From Bartonella sp. JB63 (GTDB lineage Bacteria > Pseudomonadota > Alphaproteobacteria > Rhizobiales > Rhizobiaceae), in NCBI RefSeq assembly GCF_002022665.1, contig NZ_CP019788.1:682001-746000 (forward strand): DNA of 64,000 bases. The letters run 5' to 3'. The position numbers and the translations under genes are program-made. Shown here piece after piece: positions 1 through 9,195 of the stretch (within the stretch, counting starts at the first letter, position 1; every line of letters begins with the position of its first letter). The notes under the pieces were generated by a model. That model was not told where the DNA came from and did not search any database. It worked only from the letters and a program-made list of their open reading frames with translations.

Positions 1-1042
1 GAACATTTTCTAATCCAAGCTCATTTGCTACAGCACCTTTTACTGCCTCATATTTAAAGCAGCCAGCGCGTTCAATTTTTACTTCTTCCAACCATTCAAG
101 AAGCATATTAAAATCTTCGTTGGTTTCTCCTGGAAAACCAACAATAAATGTTGAACGCAAAGTAAGATCTGGACAAATTTTTCTCCATTGTTCAATTTTA
201 CGGCTTGTTTTCTCGATATGAGCAGGACGTTTCATATTACGTAAAACTGTTGGTGATGCATGCTGAAAAGGAATATCTAGATAAGGAAGAATTTTTCCTG
301 CAGCCATCAACTCAATAGCTTCATCAATATGAGGATAGGGATATACATAATGCATTCGCACCCAAATTCCCATCTCTCCTAGTTCGCGACAAAGATCTAA
401 AAACTTTGTTTTAATAACACGATTTTTCCAAATGCTTTCAGCGTATTTAATATCGATCCCATATGCAGCGGTATCTTGTGAAATAACCAAAATTTCTTTT
501 ACACCTGCTTGTACAAGTTTTTCTGCTTCGCGAAGAACATCGCCTATAGGCTGTGAAATCAGATTACCACGCAGAGTAGGGATGATACAAAAGCTACATC
601 GATTGGAACATCCTTCAGAAATTTTTAAATAAGCGTAATGGCGAGGTGTTAAACGAATACCTTCCGGAGGAACTAAATCTATAAAAGGATCATGAATTGG
701 AGGCACTGCTGCATGAACGGCTTTTATAACGCTTTCATAATCCTGTGGCCCAGTAATTGCTAATACATTAGGATGTGCTTGAAGAATAACATTAGGCTCA
801 GCACCTAAACATCCAGTTACAATAACTTTTCCATTATTTTTGAGAGCCTCATCAATATTGGCTAATGATTCATTTCGAGCAGAATTAAGAAAACCACAAG
901 TATTAATAATAACTAAATCAGCTCCTTGATGTTTATTTGAGATCTCATAACCTTCAGAACGAAGGTGTGTAATAATGCGCTCAGAATCTACAAGTGCTTT
1001 TGGGCAACCGAGAGAAACAAAACTAATACAAGGCACTACCAT
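1..1042 (-). CDS. rimO: Ribosomal protein S12 methylthiotransferase RimO (3' end cut by window edge)
   Basis: Reading the minus strand from ATG at 1042 gives an open frame that runs off the left edge; 347 residues are visible against a usual length near 440. The N-terminal MTTase domain has its three conserved cysteines (Cys13 in SLGCPKA, Cys49 in NTCGF, Cys78 in TGCLG), which bind the auxiliary 4Fe-4S cluster. The radical SAM motif CSNRCSFC follows near residue 145, and the RGN motif just after it suits RimO rather than MiaB. In this family the enzyme adds a methylthio group to an aspartate of ribosomal protein S12 (Asp89 in E. coli numbering). The C-terminal TRAM domain lies outside the window. 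No frame break is visible in the part present. Confidence 0.93.
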   Translation of the reverse strand, partial: MVVPCISFVSLGCPKALVDSERIITHLRSEGYEISNKHQGADLVIINTCGFLNSARNESLANIDEALKNNGKVIVTGCLGAEPNVILQAHPNVLAITGPQDYESVIKAVHAAVPPIHDPFIDLVPPEGIRLTPRHYAYLKISEGCSNRCSFCIIPTLRGNLISQPIGDVLREAEKLVQAGVKEILVISQDTAAYGIDIKYAESIWKNRVIKTKFLDLCRELGEMGIWVRMHYVYPYPHIDEAIELMAAGKILPYLDIPFQHASPTVLRNMKRPAHIEKTSRKIEQWRKICPDLTLRSTFIVGFPGETNEDFNMLLEWLEEVKIERAGCFKYEAVKGAVANELGLENV

Positions 1043-1497
1043 AATAATTCCTGTAAATTTTTTATGAAGATCTAATTAAGGAAAAAAAGAAAATTAAATA
1101 TCTGAATGCTTTTATCTTTATACATACTACATATGCAATAGAGTTTTTACGAAGTAATTTGGATTTTTTTATAATTACTCTGTTAGCACACATAACATAA
1201 AGTGCAAAAAAATACCATAAAATATCAAACAATTATTCTGTTTTTAATATCGATAAATTTTCACTATCTATATAGTATAAAAACTTATGCTTCTCTAATG
1301 TAAGATTATAATTTCTCTTCTACACACGAAAGGAATGAGAAAACGTTGTAATGCGCAATCATAATTAAGTAAGCGAAGTAAATAAAATTTTAATAAATAA
1401 AATTGGAAAATAGTATTTTTTTTAATAAAGTGTTGACCAAATGAAAAGTCAATCGTATGTTCCATTTACTTTCCGTAAGCAAGATTAGCTTATTTGA
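1043..1497. other. AT-rich intergenic region
   Basis: This gap lies between the divergently placed rimO start and tRNA-Lys. I see no coding frame with family resemblance and no clear hairpin or repeat. It presumably holds the rimO and tRNA-Lys promoters, but I cannot place them with confidence. Confidence 0.5.
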
Positions 1498-1573
1498 GAG
1501 CGCGTAGCTCAGCCGGTAGAGCAACTGACTTTTAATCAGTAGGTCCAGGGTTCGAATCCCTGCGCGCTCACCA
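1498..1573 (+). tRNA. tRNA-Lys (UUU)
   Basis: The acceptor arms GAGCGCG and CGCGCTC pair perfectly and are followed by discriminator A and an encoded CCA. The D arm (GCTC-AGCCGGTA-GAGC), the anticodon stem ACTGA/TCAGT around loop CTTTTAA, and the T arm with GGTTCGAATCC are all present. The anticodon is TTT, which specifies lysine. The gene is 76 nt including CCA. Confidence 0.97.
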
Positions 1574-1962
1574 GTGATTATTTTCAACGTTCTCCATATA
1601 TAAAATTAGTGGAAAATCCCTGAGTTGATTCGTTAAATATGTCTGTCATACTATTTTAATTAAGAGCTGTTTATAAGTTATTCACATAAAATATATACAT
1701 ATTATATTATAATATTCTACTGTAATAAAGTTAGTAAATTTTTATTTTTAAAGTATTAATTTTACTAAATTTGATTTATTTTTTATAATAATATAAAAAA
1801 TATTCTTTAATTTTTTATTAACCTCTTGATTAAAAGTAAATTTTAATAATACATATATTTCCTCATGGATAAGGATTTCAGTAGCATTAATTCCTTTAAT
1901 CATATGTAGGAATACAGTTTTATTTGTGTATACAATGTAAATCGAAATAAGCGGGTTAATCA
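1574..1962. other. AT-rich intergenic region
   Basis: This is the spacer between tRNA-Lys and rlpA. A minus-strand open frame at 1748-1963 has low-complexity Ile/Lys/Asn-rich content and no ribosome binding site that I can see, so I do not call it. No other structure was recognised. Confidence 0.5.
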
Positions 1963-2883
1963 ATGCTTTTAGATATTAAAGAAAAGTTTGCCTTTATTAC
2001 TAAATTAACGTCTCAATTTATTTTTATAATAGCTGCAACTCAATTATTGACAGCTTGCGCAAATCAAATAACACAATTTTCAGTAAAAAATTTTGATACA
2101 ACAAGTGTTGATAATGATAAGGTCTTCAAAAGAGTGGTAAAAGCTAAAGCCGTTTCTGTACCTGAAAGAATTTTAAATGAGCAGAACAAATCAAAAAACA
2201 GAGTTGCAAAACGAATTGTTATCGGTAAACCTTACCAAATAAAAGGAAAGTGTTACTATCCAAAAGCTGATCCAACCTATCAGCGTATTGGACAAGCATC
2301 GTGGTACGGTTCATATTTTCATGGACGTTTAACTGCAAATGGTGAAGTCTATAATATGAATCTTTTAACTGCAGCTCATCCTACTTTGCCGTTACCTAGT
2401 TATGCTCGTGTCACCAATTTAAAAAATGGTTCTTCTATTATTGTTAGAGTGAATGATCGTGGTCCTTATATAAATAATAGAATTATTGATTTATCAAAAC
2501 AAGCTGCAACAATGCTTGGTTATTTAAATCAAGGCATAGCAGATGTTAAAGTAGAATATGTTGCTGAAGCGCCTATTAATAATTATGATGGCGAATATTT
2601 AATGGCTTCTTATAAACCTGGAAATTATAGTCCATCCATGATGATGGCATTATCAGATACAACAGAAGTAAAAAAAGACAATGCATTTTTCGCCCTTAAT
2701 ACAAATAATTATAATACGAATAATCAAAAACAGCCAAATAAGACTACTTTGATACAATTGCCGCAAATTGGTCCAGTTTTGATTGAGAAACCTGCATCAT
2801 TTTATCAAATGGCTTCTATTAAAAGTAGGCCCAATAAGCCAAATGACATTAAGCTATCTTATAATTTAAAACCCTTTTATTAA
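1963..2883 (+). CDS. rlpA: RlpA family septal-ring lipoprotein / lytic transglycosylase
   Basis: This is a 306-residue protein with an N-terminal lipoprotein signal: a hydrophobic stretch at residues 19-31 ends in a lipobox LLTAC, with Cys32 as the lipidation site. A double-psi beta-barrel domain at about residues 105-200 carries the RlpA signature, including GQASWYG, a His/Asp-containing segment and VRVNDRGPY. RlpA proteins act in the periplasm on peptidoglycan at the septum, and some are lytic transglycosylases specific for naked glycan strands. Many homologues end in a peptidoglycan-binding SPOR domain; here the region after residue 200 is Asn/Lys-rich and shows no SPOR fold. It is followed after 67 bp by the DacC-like gene, so both may serve cell-wall remodelling. 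Septal targeting without SPOR is uncertain. Confidence 0.88.
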   Translation: MLLDIKEKFAFITKLTSQFIFIIAATQLLTACANQITQFSVKNFDTTSVDNDKVFKRVVKAKAVSVPERILNEQNKSKNRVAKRIVIGKPYQIKGKCYYPKADPTYQRIGQASWYGSYFHGRLTANGEVYNMNLLTAAHPTLPLPSYARVTNLKNGSSIIVRVNDRGPYINNRIIDLSKQAATMLGYLNQGIADVKVEYVAEAPINNYDGEYLMASYKPGNYSPSMMMALSDTTEVKKDNAFFALNTNNYNTNNQKQPNKTTLIQLPQIGPVLIEKPASFYQMASIKSRPNKPNDIKLSYNLKPFY

Positions 2884-2912
2884 AAAGAATAAATCTTTTC
2901 TTGTATAATAAA

Positions 2913-2942
2913 TCCCTCTATGTTGATTCTTAAAGAGAGGGA
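2913..2942 (+). promoter_or_regulatory. Hairpin overlapping the dacC ribosome binding site
   Basis: The arms TCCCTCT (2913-2919) and AGAGGGA (2936-2942) can form a 7-bp stem with a 16-nt loop. The right arm contains the purine-rich Shine-Dalgarno candidate for the gene starting at 2951, so the stem would hide it. A competing, weaker pairing is possible between GTTGATT in the loop and AATCAGC just before the start codon. A role in translation control is inference. Confidence 0.35.
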
Positions 2943-2950
2943 AAATCAGC

Positions 2951-4135
2951 ATGAATCATTTATTGAGAGTCTTATTTTCCTTAATTTGGATATTGATATT
3001 CAATGAACAGGGGCAAACAAAAAACTTTCAAACATCTGCATCACAATTACTGATATTCGATGATAATACAAGCACAATACTCTTTGAAAAACAGAGTGAT
3101 GTTGTTTTTTTTCCTGCTTCATTAACGAAATTGATGACAGCTGAAACAGTCTTTCATCAACTTAAAAAAGGATTTTTAAATAAAGAACAAAAATTTAAAG
3201 TCAGTGAAAATGCTTGGCGAAAAGGGGGAGCACCTTCTGGTACAACAACCATGTTTACAAAGGAAAAAACAGAAATTAGTGTTTTTGATCTTTTGCGCGG
3301 ACTCGTTATTGTCAATGGAAATGATGCTGCTATTACTTTAGCTGAAGGAATAGCTGGTAATGAAGCTAATTTTGCAAAATTGATGAATAAAAGAGCTAAA
3401 AAGCTTGGATTATTAAACAGTAATTTTGTCAATTCAACAGGGTTTCCTGAAGAAGGGCAATTTATAACATTACGTGATATAATCACATTAGCTCGCCATA
3501 TTGCTCATGAATATCCTGATTATTATGCACTTTATAGTGAACCTCTCTTTACCTGGAATAAAATTACTCAATATAATAAAAATCCTCTTATTTCTGAAGT
3601 AACTGATGTAAAAATAGAGGGATTAGGTTTCGGCTATAGTGAAGAAACAGGCTTTTCAGCTGTTATTTCTGCTTACAAAAATCAGCAACGCCTTTTTCTT
3701 GCAGTTAGTGGTTTGCAAAATAACAAAGAGCGTACAAAAGAATTAAAACAAATTCTTCAATGGAGTTTAACAAACTTTGATCTTAAAACAGTTTTTACAA
3801 AAGAAGAGATTGTTGGTTATGCTTCTGTTTATGGTGGAGAAAGAAATTCTGTCCCACTTGTTGTTAATGAACCAATAAATTTTATGCTTTCAAATAAAAA
3901 AACTCTTAATGATGTTAAAGTAATAATTCGATATCATGGTCCATTAAAAGCTCCTGTCACTATAGGGCAAAAAATTGGTATTATTCAAATTTTTGCAGAT
4001 AAACAATTTCTTGTTGAAAAATCAATTTGGGCTGGAGCAAACGTTCAAGAAGGAAATTTTTTTGTAAAAGTAAAAGATGCACTTTATGAAGTAACAATCG
4101 GAAGATTACGAAAATATTTATGGAAATATCTATAA
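2951..4135 (+). CDS. dacC: D-alanyl-D-alanine carboxypeptidase family protein (PBP5/DacC-like) with altered active-site motifs
   Basis: This 394-residue protein has a signal peptide-like N-terminus (residues 1-23), a peptidase S11 domain and a C-terminal PBP5-type beta domain (about 280-370). The first active-site motif SxxK is present as S57-L-T-K60. The second motif, normally SGN or SxN, reads N122-G-N124. At the position of the third motif KTG, in the usual context GxKTGYTxExGF, the sequence reads G226-F-G228 followed by YSEETGF. The family trims the terminal D-Ala from peptidoglycan pentapeptides in the periplasm. Loss of the KTG lysine and threonine would be expected to impair catalysis, so it may be a structural or regulatory homologue. 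It lies between rlpA and tmk, as I recall from related genomes, and the frame is intact. Confidence 0.82.
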   Translation: MNHLLRVLFSLIWILIFNEQGQTKNFQTSASQLLIFDDNTSTILFEKQSDVVFFPASLTKLMTAETVFHQLKKGFLNKEQKFKVSENAWRKGGAPSGTTTMFTKEKTEISVFDLLRGLVIVNGNDAAITLAEGIAGNEANFAKLMNKRAKKLGLLNSNFVNSTGFPEEGQFITLRDIITLARHIAHEYPDYYALYSEPLFTWNKITQYNKNPLISEVTDVKIEGLGFGYSEETGFSAVISAYKNQQRLFLAVSGLQNNKERTKELKQILQWSLTNFDLKTVFTKEEIVGYASVYGGERNSVPLVVNEPINFMLSNKKTLNDVKVIIRYHGPLKAPVTIGQKIGIIQIFADKQFLVEKSIWAGANVQEGNFFVKVKDALYEVTIGRLRKYLWKYL

Positions 4136-4187
4136 TGCAAATGTGTACAAAAATAAGGAATTAAAAGATTTAGACAAAGGTTCGTAC

Positions 4188-4829
4188 ATGTCAGGCTATT
4201 TTATTACATTTGAAGGAGGAGAAGGTGCAGGAAAAACAACCCAAATCTCTTTGCTTGCCCAACATTTAGGTAGCAAAGGCTATGATGTTATTACAACACG
4301 AGAACCTGGAGCAACAGCAGGTGGAGAAGCAATACGCTATATTTTATTATCAGGTAGCGTAGCACAATATGGGCCACTTACTGAAACGGTTTTATTTACA
4401 GCAGCACGAGCCGATCATGTTGCTGAAATTATCAAGCCTTCTTTGCAAGTTGGAAAGATTGTTTTATGTGACAGATTTATTGATTCTACACGTGTTTATC
4501 AAGGACTAAATAATAAAGTCGATACACATACTCTTTCTATTTTAGAATATATTGGCACAAAAGGAGTAAAACCTGATCTAACGTTTTTATTAGATATACC
4601 TGCAAAATTTGGGATAGAGCGTGTAAATTTACGAAGAAAAAACCTAAAGAAAATTGATTATTTTGAAAAAGATGATCTGGATATCCAGGAACAGAGACGT
4701 CAAGCTTTTCTTGAATTAGCAAAACATGAACCACATAGATTTCAAGTTATTGATGGAACATGTGCAGTCGAAGTAATTGCAGATCAAATAAAAGACATTT
4801 GTAATCGGGTAATATTGGCTTCTCCATGA
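4188..4829 (+). CDS. tmk: Thymidylate kinase
   Basis: Thymidylate kinase phosphorylates dTMP to dTDP with ATP in the cytoplasm. The P-loop GGEGAGKTT is near residue 8, the DR motif is in CDRFIDST, and a lid region rich in Arg/Lys follows near residue 140. I choose the ATG at 4188 over a GTG at 4143. AAGG sits 7 nt upstream of it, the protein then begins directly with the beta strand before the P-loop, and the length becomes 213 residues, the same as E. coli Tmk. It overlaps holB by 4 bp (ATGA), which suggests translational coupling. Confidence 0.95.
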   Translation: MSGYFITFEGGEGAGKTTQISLLAQHLGSKGYDVITTREPGATAGGEAIRYILLSGSVAQYGPLTETVLFTAARADHVAEIIKPSLQVGKIVLCDRFIDSTRVYQGLNNKVDTHTLSILEYIGTKGVKPDLTFLLDIPAKFGIERVNLRRKNLKKIDYFEKDDLDIQEQRRQAFLELAKHEPHRFQVIDGTCAVEVIADQIKDICNRVILASP

Positions 4830-5881
4830 ATGATGTAAATTCTTTACGTCAATATGATGATATTGACGGCATTTTATCACCTTCACAGAATAATATCCTC
4901 ATTGGTCACGAGGAAACTCGTTATTTTTTAACGCAAATGCTTAGAAAAGAGCGATTACCTCATGCACTATTATTTGAAGGAGAACGTGGAATAGGAAAGG
5001 CAACACTAGCATTTCACCTTGCTTGGAATATTTTAAACTCTCAAAAATATGAATTTTTACAACCAAAACAAAATTCAATTATATGGCGTCAAATTAAACA
5101 GGGTAGTCACCCTAGTATTAGGCATATCTCAAATCGTTTTGATGCAACAACAAAAAAGTTCAAAACAAATATAACAGTTGATGATATCAGCGATATCAAG
5201 CATTTTTTAAATCAGACATCTCAAGATGGCTTGTGGCGCATTATTATTATTGATTCCGCAGATAATATGAATAGAAATGCTACAAATGCAATTCTTAAAA
5301 CACTTGAAGAGCCTCCAACAAAAACTTTATTCATTATTATTTCTCATTCTTTAGGAAAGTTACTTCCAACAATTCGTTCACGTTGCCAAAAAATCTCTCT
5401 AAGACCTTTAAATGATGATGAAATGAAAAAAGCTATCTCACAAGTTTTTTCCAATCAGGTATTAATTGACCCGCAAAATATTGAAACAATCATTCAAAAA
5501 TCTCAAGGTAGTCTTCGAAAAGCAGCATTACTTCTTTGTCGTGGCGGACTTGAAATTGTACAAACTATTAATAAACTTTTGGAGCAATCTATTTGCGATC
5601 CGATTATTGTGCATAATCTTGCTCAAGCAATTTCATCATCTGATGCGGATATACAATTTCAACAATTTTGTGATGAAATTCTTGATAGAATTCAAAAAAG
5701 AGCTATCATGTTGGTAAAAGAAGGGGCTCTGCTTTTATCAAAAAAATATGCGCAAACGTGGCAAAATATTTTTCACGAAATACTAGAAGTGCAATCATTT
5801 AATCTTGATAAAAAGCAATTTATTATTAATCTTCTTTTTAAAACTCATAAGATTATTCATGAAAATAAGCTTTTTCCGTGA
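4826..5881 (+). CDS. holB: DNA polymerase III subunit delta'
   Basis: This 351-residue AAA+ clamp-loader subunit is the delta' component of the gamma complex that loads the beta sliding clamp. A Walker-A-like loop ERGIGKATLA lies near residue 53. The sensor 1 segment NAILKTLEEPP is followed by the SRC motif in TIRSRCQKISLR, the arginine-finger region of clamp loaders. The zinc-binding cysteine cluster of some delta' and gamma subunits is not seen. It starts inside the tmk stop (ATGA). The C-terminal third is weakly conserved, as is usual in this family. Confidence 0.92.
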   Translation: MNDVNSLRQYDDIDGILSPSQNNILIGHEETRYFLTQMLRKERLPHALLFEGERGIGKATLAFHLAWNILNSQKYEFLQPKQNSIIWRQIKQGSHPSIRHISNRFDATTKKFKTNITVDDISDIKHFLNQTSQDGLWRIIIIDSADNMNRNATNAILKTLEEPPTKTLFIIISHSLGKLLPTIRSRCQKISLRPLNDDEMKKAISQVFSNQVLIDPQNIETIIQKSQGSLRKAALLLCRGGLEIVQTINKLLEQSICDPIIVHNLAQAISSSDADIQFQQFCDEILDRIQKRAIMLVKEGALLLSKKYAQTWQNIFHEILEVQSFNLDKKQFIINLLFKTHKIIHENKLFP

Positions 5882-5931
5882 CAATGTTATGAACAAACGT
5901 TATGTCATCGTATCCTTGATTACATTTTAAA

Positions 5932-7485
5932 ATGGGCATAATTATGCGCGATATATATTATATAACAACTCCAATTTTTTATCCTAATGGTATTCCGCAT
6001 ATTGGACATGCCTATAATGCAATTGTAAGCGATGCTTTGGCTCGTTTTCAAAGAGCCGAAGGTAAGGATGTATTTTTTCTATCTGGTACAGATGAACATG
6101 GTCTAAAAATGCAACAAACAGCGCAAATGTTAAACATAACACCTCAGCAACTTGCAGATCGCAACAGTGCTGTTTTTCAGAAAATGATGAAAATGCTTAA
6201 TTGTTCTAATAATGATTTTATCCGCACAACAGAAGAAAGACATCATCAAGCTTGTCAAGAGCTTTGGAAAAAAATGGAAGCCAAAGATGATATCTACCTT
6301 GGCCGTTATGCTGGTTGGTATTCACTTCGTCAAGAAGCTTATTATGAAGAGAAAGATACCGAAATTGATGAAGAAGGAATCCGTCGTGAAAAAGAGTTAG
6401 GCTCTCCGGTTGAATGGAATGAAGAAGAAAGTTATTTTTTTAGACTTTCACGTTATGAAAAAGCACTTCTTCAACATTATGAAAAATTCCCTGATTCTAT
6501 TGGGCCTAATGAACGACGTAATGAAATTATAAGTTTTATCAAATCAGGCCTGAAAGACCTTTCCATTTCACGAACAACCTTTGATTGGGGAGTTCGTGTT
6601 CCAGGAAATCCAAAACATGTAATGTACGTCTGGGTCGATGCACTTACAAATTATCTTACTGCAATTGATTTTTTTGACAAAACCTCAAAAAAACGTAATT
6701 TTTGGCCTGTAGATATTCATGTTATTGGTAAAGATATTATTCGTTTCCATACAGTTTATTGGCCAGCATTTTTAATGTCTGTTGGAATTGAGTTACCTAA
6801 ACGTATTTTTGCACATGGTTTTTTGCTTAACCGCGGTGCTAAAATGTCGAAGTCTGTTGGAAATGTAGTTGATCCTTTTGAAATGGTTGATCGGTATGGT
6901 CTTGACCAAGTACGTTATTTTTTTCTTCGTGAAGTACCATTTGGACAGGATGGTAATTATAATCATGATAGTTTTGTAAATCGTATCAACGCTGATCTTG
7001 CGAATGATCTTGGCAATTTAGCTCAACGTTCATTATCTATGATTGAAAAAAATTGTAATGGAAAAATTCCCACACCAGCTGTATTTCTAGTTCAAGATGA
7101 ACAACTACTAAAGCAATCTCTTCAAGCACTTGAAATTGCACGCCAAACTATGTCACGTCAGGCTCCTCATTTAGCACTTTCAGCTATTTTTTCAGTTGTA
7201 GCAGAGGCCAATCGTTATTTTGCTAATGAAGAACCTTGGAATTTGCGTAAAAATAATCCAGAAAGATTTTTCACGGTTCTTTATATAACTTTAGAGATTT
7301 TGCGGCGAATAGGAATCATGCTTCTACCTTTCATTCCACAAGCAGCAACTAAACTTCTTGATAGTCTTGCAATTGCTGAAGAAAATCGATTGTTACACCA
7401 TATCAGTGATTTAAAAATTAAAGAAGATACAGAGCTTCCATCACCAGTACCAATTTTTCCTCGTTATATTCCTAAAGAAAGCTGA
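5932..7485 (+). CDS. metG: Methionyl-tRNA synthetase
   Basis: This class I aminoacyl-tRNA synthetase of 517 residues charges tRNA-Met. The HIGH signature is in NGIPHIGHAYNA and the KMSKS loop is intact (AKMSKSVGNVVDP). The connective-peptide region GWYSLRQEAYY has no zinc-binding cysteines, as in zinc-free alphaproteobacterial forms. There is no C-terminal tRNA-binding (Arc1p-like) extension. The reading frame offers ATG at 5932 and ATG at 5944. The second starts directly at MRDIYYITTP and may be the true start, because neither has a strong ribosome binding site. It is followed after 5 bp by tatD. Confidence 0.95.
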   Translation: MGIIMRDIYYITTPIFYPNGIPHIGHAYNAIVSDALARFQRAEGKDVFFLSGTDEHGLKMQQTAQMLNITPQQLADRNSAVFQKMMKMLNCSNNDFIRTTEERHHQACQELWKKMEAKDDIYLGRYAGWYSLRQEAYYEEKDTEIDEEGIRREKELGSPVEWNEEESYFFRLSRYEKALLQHYEKFPDSIGPNERRNEIISFIKSGLKDLSISRTTFDWGVRVPGNPKHVMYVWVDALTNYLTAIDFFDKTSKKRNFWPVDIHVIGKDIIRFHTVYWPAFLMSVGIELPKRIFAHGFLLNRGAKMSKSVGNVVDPFEMVDRYGLDQVRYFFLREVPFGQDGNYNHDSFVNRINADLANDLGNLAQRSLSMIEKNCNGKIPTPAVFLVQDEQLLKQSLQALEIARQTMSRQAPHLALSAIFSVVAEANRYFANEEPWNLRKNNPERFFTVLYITLEILRRIGIMLLPFIPQAATKLLDSLAIAEENRLLHHISDLKIKEDTELPSPVPIFPRYIPKES

Positions 7486-7490
7486 TATTA

Positions 7491-8264
7491 ATGATGTTAA
7501 TTGATACACACTGTCATCTTAATTTTGAGGATTTTCAAGATTTGAATGGAATTATTCAACGAGCTCTAGCTGCTAACGTTGAACGCATGATAACAATTTC
7601 AACGCATGTTCATAAGTTGGATAGGCTTTTAGAAATTACAAAGACTTATGATCAAGTCTTTTGTTCTGTTGGAACTCATCCTAATTATGTAAATGAAGAA
7701 AAAAATGTTAAAGCTGACGATCTTATTCATTTATCAAGGCACCCTAAAATCGTTGCATTTGGTGAATCCGGACTTGATTATCATTACAATTATTCTTCAC
7801 CTCAAGAGCAAAAGAAAAATTTTATAGAACATATTATCGCTTCTCAAGAAACACAATTGCCTCTTGTAATTCATTCACGCAGTGCTGATCTAGATATGGA
7901 ACAAATATTGCGTGAGAAAATAAAAGAAAAATATTTTCCATTTATTCTTCATTGTTATTCATCTGGCATGCAACTTGCTCATGCAGGTATTGAGCTTGGC
8001 GGTCATATATCTTTTTCAGGTATTCTCACTTTCAAAAATACTCATGAAATTCATGCAATAGCAAAGACTATTCCTCATAAGCGTTTATTGATTGAAACAG
8101 ATGCTCCGTTTTTAGCGCCTGTTCCTTATCGTGGCAAAACAAATGAACCATCTTTTTTGTGTCATATAGCCACTGCTCTTGCTAAAATTATCAATTTAAG
8201 CACTGAAGAAATAGCACAAATAACAACACAGAATGCTTTTCGTTTGTTTAGTAAAATGAAATAG
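7491..8264 (+). CDS. tatD: TatD family metal-dependent deoxyribonuclease
   Basis: This 257-residue TIM-barrel hydrolase has the N-terminal metal-binding DTHCHLNFEDF, a metal-bridging Glu in GESGLDYHY, further His ligands in VIHSR and LHCYS, and the late Asp in LIETDAPFL. The family has metal-dependent DNase activity and is linked to DNA repair and quality control. Two ATG codons occur in tandem at 7491 and 7494, and I cannot choose between them. It sits between metG and an MBL-fold gene in the same orientation with short spacers, probably one operon. Confidence 0.93.
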   Translation: MMLIDTHCHLNFEDFQDLNGIIQRALAANVERMITISTHVHKLDRLLEITKTYDQVFCSVGTHPNYVNEEKNVKADDLIHLSRHPKIVAFGESGLDYHYNYSSPQEQKKNFIEHIIASQETQLPLVIHSRSADLDMEQILREKIKEKYFPFILHCYSSGMQLAHAGIELGGHISFSGILTFKNTHEIHAIAKTIPHKRLLIETDAPFLAPVPYRGKTNEPSFLCHIATALAKIINLSTEEIAQITTQNAFRLFSKMK

Positions 8265-8272
8265 AATAAAAA

Positions 8273-9094
8273 ATGTCTGATCGATACCGTTTTACAATAC
8301 TGGGTTGTGGTTCATCACCAGGAGTGCCTCGTCCTAATGGTGATTGGGGAGTTTGTGATCCAAATAATCCTAAAAATAGACGCTATAGAACTTCTTTATT
8401 AGTTGAACGAATTCATAAATCAGGAATGAAAACGACAGTTATTATTGATACCGGTCCAGATTTTCGTTCACAAATGATTAATGCGGGTGTTAGTCACCTC
8501 AATGCTGCTATTTACACGCATTTTCATGCAGATCATACTCACGGTATTAATGATTTACGCAGCTACGCTCTTGCACAAAAATGTTTAATAGATATTTATG
8601 CAGATTCTTTTACACTAAAACAACTTAATAAAGCTTTTGGTTATTGTTTTCAAATACAAAAGGGATCACATTACTTACCTATTTTAAAAAAAAATCTTAT
8701 AGATGAGAAGAGTAAGTTTGAAGTCGAAGGGCAGGGTGGAGCTATTACTTTTAAGACACATTTACAGTTACATGGTGCTACTCGTTCTTTAGGTTTTCGT
8801 ATTGGCAATGTTGCTTATTGCACAGATGTTAGTGGATTTCCTGAAAAAACACTATCAGATCTTATGAATTTAGATGTTTTAATTATTGATTCTCTTCAAT
8901 TTAAACCTCATCCAAGTCATTTTTCAGTTGATCAAGCATTGTATTGGATAGAATATTTAAAGCCAAAACGGGCTATATTAACGCATATGGATAGTTCACT
9001 TGATTATAATAATGTTGTAAATTATGTTCCAGCACATGTTGAACCAGCTTATCAAGGACTTATCTTTGAGACAGATGTATTGCTAGATAACTAA
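8273..9094 (+). CDS. MBL-fold metallohydrolase, PhnP/cyclic phosphodiesterase-like
   Basis: This 273-residue metallo-beta-lactamase-fold protein has the dinuclear zinc motif THFHADHTHGINDLR near residue 83, an Asp ligand in CTDVSG and a late His in ILTHMD. The N-terminus GCGSSPGVPRPNGDWGVCD is typical of the alphaproteobacterial family next to tatD, which is related to PhnP phosphoribosyl cyclic phosphodiesterase. There are no phn genes nearby, so a role in phosphonate use is unlikely. Its substrate cannot be read from the sequence. Confidence 0.88.
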   Translation: MSDRYRFTILGCGSSPGVPRPNGDWGVCDPNNPKNRRYRTSLLVERIHKSGMKTTVIIDTGPDFRSQMINAGVSHLNAAIYTHFHADHTHGINDLRSYALAQKCLIDIYADSFTLKQLNKAFGYCFQIQKGSHYLPILKKNLIDEKSKFEVEGQGGAITFKTHLQLHGATRSLGFRIGNVAYCTDVSGFPEKTLSDLMNLDVLIIDSLQFKPHPSHFSVDQALYWIEYLKPKRAILTHMDSSLDYNNVVNYVPAHVEPAYQGLIFETDVLLDN

Positions 9095-9195
9095 GTGTAG
9101 ATGTTTCATATAATAATCGCATAATATATATTATGGAACTTTTTAATATATTAAAAAAGCATTCGCATAGAAAATTTTAATTTTTAATAATTTTG

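Noticed and set aside
1390..1587. Minus-strand open frame of 65 codons over tRNA-Lys
   Set aside because: It covers the tRNA gene on the opposite strand and has no protein-family character.
1748..1963. Minus-strand open frame of 71 codons upstream of rlpA
   Set aside because: It is AT-rich low-complexity sequence without a clear ribosome binding site, ending at the rlpA promoter region.
3157..3486. Minus-strand open frame of 109 codons
   Set aside because: It lies entirely within the DacC-like gene and mirrors its codons.
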